Source: a virus
DNA: 34,681 nt
IMG/VR virus record: IMGVR_UViG_3300030061_003696
Location: 1-34,681 of that record
Reading direction: 5' to 3' (one strand)
Shown here piece by piece: positions 13,636 through 21,864 of the stretch (position 1 is its first letter; each line of letters opens with the position of its first letter). The notes under the pieces were generated by a model. It was not told the origin of the DNA. It searched no databases and was given only the letters and a program-made list of their open reading frames with translations. Position numbers and translations under genes: made by a program.

Positions 13636-14931
13636 CTAGTATTGTGTCTCACGACTCAGTGGTATGGAATTTAGTAACACATTGTCTAACTCCCGTCTAG
13701 AAATTTCCACACCTTCTTCGAGTTCTGCTTTCGAATACACATAAGCATTATAGCCACCAGTATCGTTAAGGAAACCTATAAAACACCTGCCAATATACCG
13801 CAAAGCACCAGGGTAGTCCCCCTTAGCTAGAAACCCTCCGAAGTTTCTTGACAGGTTTGACATAAACGCTTTGGTATAGCGATTTTGGCATTCAATGTTT
13901 CTTATTTTAGTATACCTATCCAGCCAATACTTTTGCTTTTCCAAAGTAGTCGGGGCATAATCTTCAAACTTGACCCTTGGCCTTTCTTTGAAAGTTGTTA
14001 CTTTATTTCTACCCTCGCCCGTCACTTCTTTTAGGTTCGGTCTCGCATTGACGAACCTGTTGTAGAACTTGATGCAATATTTAATGAACACATCAATATC
14101 CTCTGCGTGCGCCAGCCCATAATAGTCCTCAAAGACAAGATCACTATCTGTATCATATTTTTTCATATAGTTCTCCATCTCCACGGATCCTATATTGGCC
14201 ACCAACCTAAAAGGTAGGTTTTTATCAATCAAAAACCCATATTTAGTCGCGCAAAGTTCAAAAAAGTTGAAGTTTGGGCTGTCAATTATTTCAGCTATCT
14301 TTTCTGAGTCTTTGTCGTAGCTAATATCGGCTATTTCAACATGTAGCCCACTAACCAGGGGGGTACAATACTTGCTAGTTAAAAAGCCTGTGCGGGTGAA
14401 TGGAATGCCGATTAAGTTTTCCTCCAGATATGACATGAGCGAATCAACAAAGTCTTCAAAGTTTTTTATTTTATTCTCCAGGGATCTCGCTAAAATATAG
14501 TTATTAAGAAAATCCTTTCGGAAAGGTAAAACATGTTGGTTATAAAGAACATTTAAATCTACCCAAGATTTTTTTGCGCTCAAATCACTTAAATACGGAT
14601 CTTCATCGCTAATTCGCCTAAGGTTAGTGTGTTTATCAAATTCTTTTTTCATGTCCGCGAAAGCATCGCATACAAAGTCTAAGGCCACCGGAGAATTATT
14701 TTGACTTGGTACCAGAGACTTCAATCTATCGCGTGGTGCTATGATGGGCCTGTGATCTCTGTCTATCCTACCATAGTAAAGATTCTCTATAAACCAAAAA
14801 TCTCTTAGTAAACCAGGATACCCCTCGTCTGCGGCTGCGCTATACGCCTTGCCGGCAAACTTCGACCTGGAATTGAATACCTCACGGGCACCAGAAGAGT
14901 TGCTACCCTTAAAAAACCGTTCTCTAGCCAT
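13636..14931 (-). CDS. virion structural-type protein of unknown function
   Basis: A 431-aa soluble protein, rich in Phe, Tyr and charged residues, with no signal peptide or catalytic motif. The C-terminal part (TTLEKQKYWLDRYTKIRNIE, then GDYPGALRYIGRCFIGFL) reads like the helical end of proteins found near baseplate genes in marine T4-type phages, but I cannot name a family. The start is ATG 14931 because CAGGGGAGGAAG lies 6-12 nt before it; the longer ORF from GTG 14976 has no such site. It overlaps the hub-type gene by 8 bp, so it is probably made with the late genes, and it is the last gene before the replication block. Its end lies in the same frame as PolA. Confidence 0.6.
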   Translation of the reverse strand: MARERFFKGSNSSGAREVFNSRSKFAGKAYSAAADEGYPGLLRDFWFIENLYYGRIDRDHRPIIAPRDRLKSLVPSQNNSPVALDFVCDAFADMKKEFDKHTNLRRISDEDPYLSDLSAKKSWVDLNVLYNQHVLPFRKDFLNNYILARSLENKIKNFEDFVDSLMSYLEENLIGIPFTRTGFLTSKYCTPLVSGLHVEIADISYDKDSEKIAEIIDSPNFNFFELCATKYGFLIDKNLPFRLVANIGSVEMENYMKKYDTDSDLVFEDYYGLAHAEDIDVFIKYCIKFYNRFVNARPNLKEVTGEGRNKVTTFKERPRVKFEDYAPTTLEKQKYWLDRYTKIRNIECQNRYTKAFMSNLSRNFGGFLAKGDYPGALRYIGRCFIGFLNDTGGYNAYVYSKAELEEGVEISRRELDNVLLNSIPLSRETQY

Positions 14932-17497
14932 TTCTAACTTCCTCCCCTGTAGCCGGTTTAGTTGTGTTTGGATCACTGCCTATTTCATCATCAGCTATGA
15001 TAAAGGTTTCCTCTCTCCACCCCTCGTGACGACAGTTTATTGAAGTCTCAAAAGAGTCTTTTGTGATTGTGGAGCTAACTCCCGTAATAAGATGGTAGCC
15101 GCCGAGACCCATCATATTCGCGTAACTTTTTAATTGTCCGTACTCCGTTCCCTGAAACGGGCTGCCTAACCTGTCGGAACCTAAACCCATAGGATTTAGA
15201 TAAATTCTAGTGCCAGGTACAAATAGCCCATTACCTATTAAGTTTATGTCCACATTATAAACATCAGAAAGCTGCGCCTCCGGGTTCATGTCCGCCTGAG
15301 TGAACCTGATTTCCCGAAGGCCCTGCACTTGCGTTTTTGAAAAGGTTGCGTTTTTAACTATTCCATCTGATTGCCCAAGCGTGAGATGATATCTCCCTTC
15401 TTCATAATCTTTATTGTATCGAGCTAGATCATCAAGTTTAGGATCTATTTTTAAATTAGGTGAATTAACTGGATATATGACGACATAATTATAAGTTTCG
15501 TCCGATGGGACATTCAGGTCTATTCTTGGAAAAAGTAAGTTAGACGAACCATCTATGTCGCTCTTAAATTGACCAAGGTCAATCCTACCGTCTTTCGAGC
15601 GAAATTTCAATAGCCGGTCTTTCTTATCTCGACCCTCAACCAAGCCTCTAATCTGAGACGTGTCGAAGGTTGTGCCCACTGTCCCATCTCCACATGCGGG
15701 ACCTAAAGACTCAAAAACTAGATCATTTATTACCTCTCTAATAAAAGTAAAGAGGGGGTAGGTCTCCTGCTGTGTGTTTACAATTTTGTCTCTCATAAAA
15801 GAAGAAAACAATTCCACAGAAACGGGAATATCTGCTAAATTAGCGTTCCTAACCTCGTTGGTTTCAAGATCGCGGTACTCAAAAGTGGGCGTAATAAGCC
15901 TTACCCTATCCAAGTCATTATCATTTTCTAGTGCTGCATCAAAAGCCGCTGAAAGCAAATCACCTAGAAAAAAGAATGTTATGTTCCTAGTTCCCGCCTG
16001 CATTATATCCTCTGGTGGTACAAGGGTCTCGTCGTCCTTGGATTTTTTAAGAAAAAACTGCTCCGACGTGGCGTTCTCCCCCAGTTTTCTAGACTCAAGA
16101 GGGGGATAAAGTTTAACAGTTTTTTTGACCTCCTTCAGCCTCCCGTCTACTACCTGCTGGGTGGTTATTTCGACATCTTCAGCGGGTCCGAGCGTTACAC
16201 AATAGATATTTGTTTTTCTTTTTGACTGATCTTTGGGAAACATCAAGCGATTGAGTAAAGACTTATATGATTCAACTTTTATTTGTCTAATTTTATCCGC
16301 TCTTTCTTTTTTTATTGTTTCAACGATCAACGCCGTATCCAGCTCCAGGGCAGTATTCCCAACTCGGACTACCTCGGGCTGCTCGACCTCAGAGGAGAAC
16401 TCGGCCAGGACGGGATCGAACTCTTCCTTAATTCCACGAACAGCGGGGGAGGTCATAACGTTGGCACTAGGGTGGAAACCAGAAGTTTCAGCATAAGGTC
16501 TAAGAGTGAGCGTGAGTCTTACCGAGCCGTCGTCATTAATATCGTATGCATGATCAACAAGACCTAGATCAAAAGTTTCAACCATATTTTTTAAAGCATT
16601 GTCAAGCTCTTTTGTGGTTACGGTGCCACCAGGTGAAGTTGCCCAGCCAGCCGATATTTTAGTTCTAAAAAATTCTGGGTTGTTATCTAGGCGGTCTTCG
16701 TCTGCCTTGACGGCTATAGGTTGCCTCACAACGAGATCAATAATCCTATAAGTCCGTGGTTGACCAGTAGAGTCAACGCCAGTCCTGTCTTTTAGAAGCT
16801 CATTAAAGTTTTGTGCGTATATTACTAAAGTTGCCTCTAGATCTTTGTGGGCAGTAAATGGATTCTGGCCGATGTACGTCCAAGAAAAGGATTCTATGCC
16901 TACACCTATGCCCCTCTGGAGACTGCTATCGAGCATAGATTGCAAGTCCAAGGTTGGGTCTATAAAGTTTGGAAATTTTATTTCAAGTTCCGCATCGGGC
17001 TCATAATATTGTTTGTGGAGTCTTATAAAAGGCATCAACTGAGATAATTCGTGGGTTTTGACACTTAAAAAAGTGCTGACACCATCTTTTAATGTCATCT
17101 TGGATATTATTGTCGATGGGTTTCCTGACAACATATGTATTCTTTCGCCTAAGCGTTGCCCGTCTGGTCTCTGGGATGCGAAGAAGTCCATATTGCGAAC
17201 AAGCCAACACTGATCGTAGGTATCCTCAGGGCAATCACCCACTTCTTCTTGATCCTCATCCTTGGGACTGGGGGGCTTGGTGGCCAGAATAGCCTTCCCT
17301 TCGGGCGAGTTTGGGTCGACTGTACCCGTAAAGGCCCCCTCGGGAGCAGCCGTGATCTCTAACTCATTCTTTTCTGGATCAAAGGAATATTGATACTCGC
17401 TACCGTCCGACCAAGTTTCAACAGTATTCTCTGTCTCTGCTGGGGCCGGGGTTTCTGGTTGCGGTGCCGTATCTTGGGGGGTTATTTCGTCAGCCAT
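14924..17497 (-). CDS. large baseplate hub-type structural protein
   Basis: An 857-aa acidic protein. The first 80 residues are Pro/Glu/Thr-rich and probably disordered. Two central beta-rich repeats follow: LMPFIRLHKQYYEPDAELEI, and later FEYRDLETNEVRNANLADIP. The C-terminal 130 residues hold VDINLIGNGLFVPGTRIYLN, then GLGGYHLITGVSSTITKDSFE, a pattern of hub/late-control-D-like proteins that close the tube at the baseplate. It starts at ATG 17497, with GGAGTTTAAAT just before, 3 bp after the gp53-like stop. Its position between gp53-like and another structural gene fits the baseplate. T4 gp27/gp5 are much smaller, so this may combine several hub roles. Confidence 0.6.
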   Translation of the reverse strand: MADEITPQDTAPQPETPAPAETENTVETWSDGSEYQYSFDPEKNELEITAAPEGAFTGTVDPNSPEGKAILATKPPSPKDEDQEEVGDCPEDTYDQCWLVRNMDFFASQRPDGQRLGERIHMLSGNPSTIISKMTLKDGVSTFLSVKTHELSQLMPFIRLHKQYYEPDAELEIKFPNFIDPTLDLQSMLDSSLQRGIGVGIESFSWTYIGQNPFTAHKDLEATLVIYAQNFNELLKDRTGVDSTGQPRTYRIIDLVVRQPIAVKADEDRLDNNPEFFRTKISAGWATSPGGTVTTKELDNALKNMVETFDLGLVDHAYDINDDGSVRLTLTLRPYAETSGFHPSANVMTSPAVRGIKEEFDPVLAEFSSEVEQPEVVRVGNTALELDTALIVETIKKERADKIRQIKVESYKSLLNRLMFPKDQSKRKTNIYCVTLGPAEDVEITTQQVVDGRLKEVKKTVKLYPPLESRKLGENATSEQFFLKKSKDDETLVPPEDIMQAGTRNITFFFLGDLLSAAFDAALENDNDLDRVRLITPTFEYRDLETNEVRNANLADIPVSVELFSSFMRDKIVNTQQETYPLFTFIREVINDLVFESLGPACGDGTVGTTFDTSQIRGLVEGRDKKDRLLKFRSKDGRIDLGQFKSDIDGSSNLLFPRIDLNVPSDETYNYVVIYPVNSPNLKIDPKLDDLARYNKDYEEGRYHLTLGQSDGIVKNATFSKTQVQGLREIRFTQADMNPEAQLSDVYNVDINLIGNGLFVPGTRIYLNPMGLGSDRLGSPFQGTEYGQLKSYANMMGLGGYHLITGVSSTITKDSFETSINCRHEGWREETFIIADDEIGSDPNTTKPATGEEVRNG

Positions 17498-17500
17498 TAT

Positions 17501-17833
17501 TTAAACTCCGTAATAACTCAAAGCCTTCTCTAAGGGTATTGGTACATATATCAAGTCACCAAAATTAACATGCGCCTCGGTTGGCTTCTTATTGAACCAG
17601 GCTATAACCCACCAAAGGGAAGAGTCGCCATAATATAATTGAGCCAATTTATAATATCTGTCCCCTTCCGACCAAACATGGGGCACTTTTTCCAATGACG
17701 CAATTTGGGCTTTTGTCAATCGTCTGAACTTGGGCAATGCGTATTGACGCACAAAATTTTTGCCTCGGTTCTCAAGGGCTTCCTCATAAATGGGCTCTTT
17801 GTTTCTTATTATTTTGTTTCTTCTATATCTCAT
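17501..17833 (-). CDS. gp53-like baseplate wedge protein with LysM fold
   Basis: A 110-aa protein. The N-terminal third is strongly basic (RYRRNKIIRNK). The rest reads VWSEGDRYYKLAQLYYGDSSLWWVIAWFNK then FGDLIYVPIPLE, the 'G-D-x-x-x-x-L-A-x-x-x-Y-G-D-x-x-x-W-W-x-I' pattern of LysM domains found in T4 gp53 and in PBSX XkdP-type baseplate proteins. In T4, gp53 joins wedges to the hub. It overlaps the tube gene upstream (ATGA) and has GGAG at 10 nt. Its last codons GGA GTT TAA give the SD of the next gene. Confidence 0.82.
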   Translation of the reverse strand: MRYRRNKIIRNKEPIYEEALENRGKNFVRQYALPKFRRLTKAQIASLEKVPHVWSEGDRYYKLAQLYYGDSSLWWVIAWFNKKPTEAHVNFGDLIYVPIPLEKALSYYGV

Positions 17834-18726
17834 GAGTCTGGGGCTCCATCGGGGTCTAGGGCTGTGTCGGTTTCAGTATTGGAAACAATTTCTTCAGTGG
17901 AGCCCTTTTTTGCGCCGCCTGTGCTACCTAATTGTAAGCCCGCAGGTGGTGACAGGGCTCGGCTCCACGGAAAGTTTTGACCGCCCATCCACTGTGGAGA
18001 GGAGGCGTCGTGTTTTTTGGCAGCCCGATAATCTTGCTTGGCCGCCTTGTCTACTTGTTTTGTGGTTCCCTCTCCACCTGCCAAATCGCCTAAAGCTTCC
18101 GAAGTTTTGTCCCAGGAGAATGCACCAGCAGACTGCCAACCGAGAGGATGCTGGTGAAGAACATTGTAATTGATGCTTAAGTCTATAACTTTGGGGTAGA
18201 GCCTCGTGTCGGGGTCCAGAAAGCCAGAGTCGAGGTTTGGAGTCCAAGTCAAACTAGTTATAACCCCCAATAAACCAGTTGTTCCAGCACTTGCACCATA
18301 TGTCTGGTTGCCGTCATAGATCAAATTTGAAAATCTAAGTTTAATCAAAGGAGCCTTTGATATTGTAGAGGCATTCCCCACATCAGTATACTGTGGATAT
18401 AGCATTCTTGCAAGCGTGGAGCACTTGGCCATATTATTTTCTGCGCTAGTTTGCCCGTCGAGGCTAAATGCCACGACCTCCCATGACAGCGATAAGGAGC
18501 GCTGTGTGCCTTGAAAGTTTTGTATGGGATCGCCCCTACCAAAAACAGAGACGGGTGTCCAGTTGGAAGTATAGGTCTCATTATAGGTTTTCAAGATGGC
18601 CTGGAAGTTGACGGACGTCATTGACGGGACGTGGTAAAACTCAAGTTTTTGTCCCTTTGACTCTAATATATTTCCCGCGTCGTAAGCACCACCATTCGTA
18701 ATCTTATCTAATAAAGTGTCTGACAT
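17830..18726 (-). CDS. baseplate tail-tube protein (gp48/gp54-like)
   Basis: A 298-aa protein with tube-type beta fold. The N-terminal half shows FQAILKTYNETYTSNWTPVSVFGRGDP, then QGTQRSLSLSWEVVAFSL, then MAKCSTLARMLYPQY. These recall the first tube ring of T4-type baseplates (gp54/gp48), which anchors the tape measure and tube. YPKVIDLSINYNVLHQHPLGW closes the domain. The last 100 residues are low-complexity (Lys, Gly, Ser, Asp) and probably flexible. ATG 18726 is preceded by TAGGGGGA. It lies between tape measure and gp53-like genes, as expected for a baseplate tube component. Confidence 0.72.
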   Translation of the reverse strand: MSDTLLDKITNGGAYDAGNILESKGQKLEFYHVPSMTSVNFQAILKTYNETYTSNWTPVSVFGRGDPIQNFQGTQRSLSLSWEVVAFSLDGQTSAENNMAKCSTLARMLYPQYTDVGNASTISKAPLIKLRFSNLIYDGNQTYGASAGTTGLLGVITSLTWTPNLDSGFLDPDTRLYPKVIDLSINYNVLHQHPLGWQSAGAFSWDKTSEALGDLAGGEGTTKQVDKAAKQDYRAAKKHDASSPQWMGGQNFPWSRALSPPAGLQLGSTGGAKKGSTEEIVSNTETDTALDPDGAPDS

Positions 18727-18732
18727 TTATCG

Positions 18733-20391
18733 TTATCCCCCTAATCCAATTTTGCTCATTACAACACTTGCGATCTGGCCGTCTAACAGGCTAAGGAAGC
18801 CTCTCCCATCTATTTTTAGTTGTAGATTTTCTACGGTAATCGGAGCACCAGCAGGAGTGCCCGTCAAGGCGGGAACAGCCGTAGCAGCAGCAGCCCCGGC
18901 AGCCGCAGCGGTTGGAGCGGAGAACATCTCTATTTTCCTGGCTTCGGTTTCGAACTCTCTCATAAGTTCCAACGACGCAAACAAGTTTTCCCGCACACTG
19001 TCACTGAACTCAACGGCATAACCCACTGCTTGATCCTTTAACCCACGAAGACCATCCGCTCCTTCCTGACCAAGTTTTGCAAAAAATTCTGCGTTCTCTT
19101 CTGCCATGGGTCCATACACATTTTCAGTAATCTCTAAGGCAAATTCTTTTGCCACTTCACGCACAGGTGTGATAAATTGGGAGGCCCCCACTGCTGCTTG
19201 GTCTTTCAAAATATTAATTTGATCCGCTGTGGTCCTGCCAAACTTTGTTGCTCCCTCTAGCTCTTCAAGGCTAGTAGAAGCAGCCGTCGCATTTTTAGCA
19301 AACTCCTCGCCGGATTCAGACATCAACTTATTGAAATCAAGGACAGACATTCCCATCCTTTCAGCGAGTGTGCTCCTGAAATAATATGCTTGCGTTTCGC
19401 CCATAGCAGAGATTTTTTCTTGGGTAAACCCGGCATCCTCAACCGCGCCTCTTATTTTTAACATGCGCTCCGTGGGATCAACCGTCATCATCATATCAAT
19501 AGTGTCAAGATATGTGCCCCCCAAGAGTGCGTTAAGTTCCTGTACTTTATCCGCAGCGCCTGTGAAAGTATCGAATTGGGCTGTGACATTGACCATGTTC
19601 TCCATCGAAACACCAGATCTTCTAGACTCAGCCGCCAACCTTCTAAAGTGATGAACGCCTTGATCCCCAAAAACAGCAAATTTATCCGCATTTCTAGTGA
19701 ATTGCGAGGTGAGTTCACTAGCCTCCATACCCATTTCAGCCGCCATAGCAACCATGTTTGGGAACGTTTCGCGTGCAGCTTCGTCGGACATGCCCATGCC
19801 CCTAGTCATCATCTCAAAGCCTTCTGCCGTAGTGAATTGACTCACACCAAACTTTTCTAAAACTATCATAGTGTCAACTAGCGCGTCCTGCTGGTCGCCA
19901 CTCATTCTAGTAAATTCGGTGGTATTCCTTAGGACCGCTTGTAGGGCTGTAGACGAATCTCGCAGTGTGCCGCCGAACTGGACGTTTCTAACAAAAGCCT
20001 CTGACAAGGATTGGTTGAAGTTACCCATTTGTCCAGTTAATTTATTAAAACTAGCTTGAGTTTTTTCTGTTTCTATGCTCAGTTCAAGCGACCTGTCAGC
20101 GACCGCAAGCAATCTCTCAGCGGCAATCCTAGCAACGCCGTCTAACTCACCGAGAGCCCCAGTAGATCTCATAAAATCTGAAAACGCTGAGCTTGAATTG
20201 CCAAGTCCAAGGAAAGCCTCGGTTAAGCCAACAGTCGCCTCTGATAAAGACTTTATCGACTGGGTGCTCTTCGTGGTGTCAGCGATAATACTAGGCTCAG
20301 GACCCAGAATTTTAACTATTTCTTTAGCTTGCTCTTCAGTATAGCCTAGCTCACTGACTAGTCTATCTATAGTTTCTTGTTTGGTTGCCAT
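18733..20391 (-). CDS. tail tape measure protein
   Basis: A 552-aa mostly helical protein. It has an N-terminal UBA-like start (ELGYTEEQAKEIVKIL) and long Ala/Glu/Leu-rich helices. Central segments such as FGVSQFTTAEGFEMMTRGMG and GGTYLDTIDMM are typical of the conserved tape-measure domain of myophages. The C-terminus has an Ala-rich hydrophobic segment (about residues 495-515) followed by a compact end (ENLQLKIDGRGFL). It sets tail length and is ejected ahead of DNA. It is short: at about 1.5 angstrom per residue it would give a tail of roughly 80 nm. Its place after the tube and chaperone genes and before baseplate genes is standard. SD GAGG, 10 bp after the previous stop. Confidence 0.75.
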   Translation of the reverse strand: MATKQETIDRLVSELGYTEEQAKEIVKILGPEPSIIADTTKSTQSIKSLSEATVGLTEAFLGLGNSSSAFSDFMRSTGALGELDGVARIAAERLLAVADRSLELSIETEKTQASFNKLTGQMGNFNQSLSEAFVRNVQFGGTLRDSSTALQAVLRNTTEFTRMSGDQQDALVDTMIVLEKFGVSQFTTAEGFEMMTRGMGMSDEAARETFPNMVAMAAEMGMEASELTSQFTRNADKFAVFGDQGVHHFRRLAAESRRSGVSMENMVNVTAQFDTFTGAADKVQELNALLGGTYLDTIDMMMTVDPTERMLKIRGAVEDAGFTQEKISAMGETQAYYFRSTLAERMGMSVLDFNKLMSESGEEFAKNATAASTSLEELEGATKFGRTTADQINILKDQAAVGASQFITPVREVAKEFALEITENVYGPMAEENAEFFAKLGQEGADGLRGLKDQAVGYAVEFSDSVRENLFASLELMREFETEARKIEMFSAPTAAAAGAAAATAVPALTGTPAGAPITVENLQLKIDGRGFLSLLDGQIASVVMSKIGLGG

Positions 20392-20401
20392 CGACTAAAC
20401 C

Positions 20402-20692
20402 TCACACCAGAGGCCATTTGGCCTCAAGAACTCGCTCAAGATCATCAATCTTGGACTGCAACTCAGCTTTTGTTTTAGTAGCCATGAGGGAGTCTTCTCC
20501 TTGCTGGTCTATCATTTCTAAATACTTCTTTTCGGCAGCCATAACCAAAGCGAACTTAGCTATTTGATTCTTTGTGCCTTTGATTTTTACCTTGTCAAGG
20601 GACATGCCTTCACCAATCATAGATTCCACAAGTATGGAACGTATGCCGTTTTCAAACTGTGCTTCATTGGGGTTGTTTAGATCAATATACAT
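20402..20692 (-). CDS. small protein upstream of tape measure, unknown function
   Basis: A 96-aa protein: MYIDLNNPNEAQFENGIRS, a helix-rich Lys/Ala middle and a C-terminal helix (LQSKIDDLERVLEAKW) that may form a coiled coil. No family is recognised. TAGGAG precedes ATG 20692. A late-promoter-like element lies 34 bp before the start, so it would be the first gene of a unit that includes the tape measure. Being next to the tape measure, it may be a second assembly chaperone or a tail-completion factor; this is inference only. Confidence 0.55.
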   Translation of the reverse strand: MYIDLNNPNEAQFENGIRSILVESMIGEGMSLDKVKIKGTKNQIAKFALVMAAEKKYLEMIDQQGEDSLMATKTKAELQSKIDDLERVLEAKWPLV

Positions 20693-20714
20693 GAGTGCGC
20701 TCCTATAAGTTCAT

Positions 20715-20726
20715 ATTATAATTAGT
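20715..20726 (-). promoter_or_regulatory. late-promoter-like element (ACTAATTATAAT)
   Basis: One of eight minus-strand copies of an ACTAWTTAYT-type element in the gaps before structural genes. This one lies 34 bp before the ATG of the 96-aa gene and includes a TATAAT. No good -35 box is seen 17 bp away. Confidence 0.45.
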
Positions 20727-20755
20727 ATACAGCCGCAAAATAGCATACAAACTTT

Positions 20756-20941
20756 CTATTCGCGTTTTAAGTGCTGGACTGCTTGGTACGGGGCCTGTGA
20801 GGAGGAAGATTTTTGTGCCTTTTTCCTAGCCTCTGCTTCCATTTCCTTTTCTTTCACCAACCTCTTCATAAACCATCTTCTAATCTGTGTTGGCAACGAG
20901 TAGGCCTCATGAAAATTCCAATTTCCGTGATATTTGAGCAT
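20756..20941 (-). CDS. tail assembly chaperone, T-part (probably made by frameshift from the gp26-like gene)
   Basis: From the ATG the product is 61 aa: MLKYHGNWNFHEAYSLPTQI, then RRWFMKRLVKEKEMEAEARK and a Ser/Lys tail, a pattern I associate with small proteins placed just before tape measures. The frame is open for at least 15 more codons upstream and encodes the plausible DSKYSEVLYEEFF, but has no ATG, GTG or TTG there and no SD; only a poor GAAGAA precedes the ATG. The open extension runs into the end of the gp26-like gene in the +1 frame. This is the layout of lambda G/GT: tube gene, chaperone, shifted extension, tape measure. Independent start at 20941 remains possible. Confidence 0.6.
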   Translation of the reverse strand: MLKYHGNWNFHEAYSLPTQIRRWFMKRLVKEKEMEAEARKKAQKSSSSQAPYQAVQHLKRE

Positions 20942-20972
20942 AAAAAATTCTTCGTAAAGAACTTCGGAATAC

Positions 20973-20996
20973 TTAGAGTCTAGGCCAAAAAAAGTC
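20973..20996 (-). other. candidate +1 programmed frameshift site
   Basis: The end of the gp26-like gene reads GAC TTT TTT TGG CCT, then AGA CTC TAA. A T7 run (20993-20987) allows +1 slippage of Phe tRNAs. CCT followed by AGA, a codon rare in many bacteria, is a second possible +1 site two codons later. A +1 shift at the second gives FFWP-DSKYSEV; at the first it gives FF-GLDSKYSEV. Both enter the frame of the downstream chaperone ORF. Without a shift the ribosome stops at TAA 20975-20973. Confidence 0.5.
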
Positions 20997-21815
20997 TACG
21001 GTGAGCGGCACCTCCATGGGCGCTCTATGGTTGCAATTAGTGCAGGTAAACTCTTGTGTTAGGTCAATATTGGGCACAACTTTGCTGTACATACCGCGAA
21101 GGTACCTAGAGTCCAAAACTGGCATTTGATCTACAAATTTTTCTATGTCTCCGCGTATGGTCGATCCGTTAATTGAAGCTATAATGATCTTTAGTCTATC
21201 AGTCAGCGGAGTTTCGGGGAGATTGTTGTCTTTTTTACTGTTATTAAGCCTAGTCAGATATTGCTCGTCTTTACCATCCAAAAGGCGAACCTCTGTTCTA
21301 ACTTTGGACACTGGCAAGTCGAACACAAAAGTATTTTGCTCAGTTTGTTCTACCTCAGAAATATCCAAATCATCTATGGATACATTTTTTGTTTTGCTTA
21401 AGTTAAACGTGTACTCCGATCTAGTGGAACACGCTGGGCATGTTACGTTAGCAAGATATTCCTCGCCAAAACCAGTTATGCGTGCTGCAACCATAAGCGC
21501 ATTCTTATCGCCAATCAACATATCGCTGGGAACCAGGGCTTTGTTCACAAGGAGGCTCTGTAGCATTCTATCTACCGCGACACCCTTTTGCAAAAGACTA
21601 ATCGAAGACAAAATGTCCTCTTCTTTTGCCGTCATATATTTTATTTCAACACTCTCTACGCCATGAAGCGGGTGTTCCTCACTGTAATACTTGCCTTTAG
21701 ACGGTAGTTCCACAAACGTGGTTGGCAAAGTAAAATTAAAGGAATCGTTTTGCTTCTTAGGTGGCTGTAAATCAAGATTAGGAGCAGAAACTCTCGAACT
21801 ATTATCTCTAGACAA
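20973..21815 (-). CDS. gp26-like baseplate hub/tail chaperone protein with zinc knuckles
   Basis: A 280-aa protein of the T4_baseplate (gp26-like) type as judged by FVELPSKGKYYSEEHPLHG, IKYMTAKEEDIL, VDRMLQSLLV and MLIGDKNALMVAARITGFGEEY. Two CxxC pairs, C126/C129 (TCPACS) and C258/C261 (TCTNCN), probably hold one zinc. The C-terminus is MEVPLTVDFFWPRL. The start is TTG 21815 with GAGGTG upstream. It follows the tube gene and precedes the tape measure, the place of the lambda G protein; the tail end probably undergoes +1 frameshifting into the next ORF. It has its own consensus sigma70-type promoter in the 49-bp gap upstream. Confidence 0.75.
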   Translation of the reverse strand: MSRDNSSRVSAPNLDLQPPKKQNDSFNFTLPTTFVELPSKGKYYSEEHPLHGVESVEIKYMTAKEEDILSSISLLQKGVAVDRMLQSLLVNKALVPSDMLIGDKNALMVAARITGFGEEYLANVTCPACSTRSEYTFNLSKTKNVSIDDLDISEVEQTEQNTFVFDLPVSKVRTEVRLLDGKDEQYLTRLNNSKKDNNLPETPLTDRLKIIIASINGSTIRGDIEKFVDQMPVLDSRYLRGMYSKVVPNIDLTQEFTCTNCNHRAPMEVPLTVDFFWPRL

Positions 21816-21832
21816 TTATCACCTCAATAAAT

Positions 21833-21861
21833 ATTATAACAAGAAAATACTATAGTGTCAA
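21833..21861 (-). promoter_or_regulatory. perfect sigma70-type promoter before the gp26-like gene
   Basis: On the minus strand TTGACA (21861-21856), exactly 17 bases, then TATAAT (21838-21833). All 12 consensus bases match with optimal spacing, inside a 49-bp intergenic gap and in the sense of the genes. The start site would fall near 21826, so the leader would be only about 11 nt, with GAGGTG almost at the 5' end. Confidence 0.65.
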
Positions 21862-21864
21862 GCT

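Noticed and set aside
14932-14976. GTG 14976 start for the 431-aa structural gene
   Set aside because: No SD there; ATG 14931 has GGGGAGGAA and a short natural overlap.
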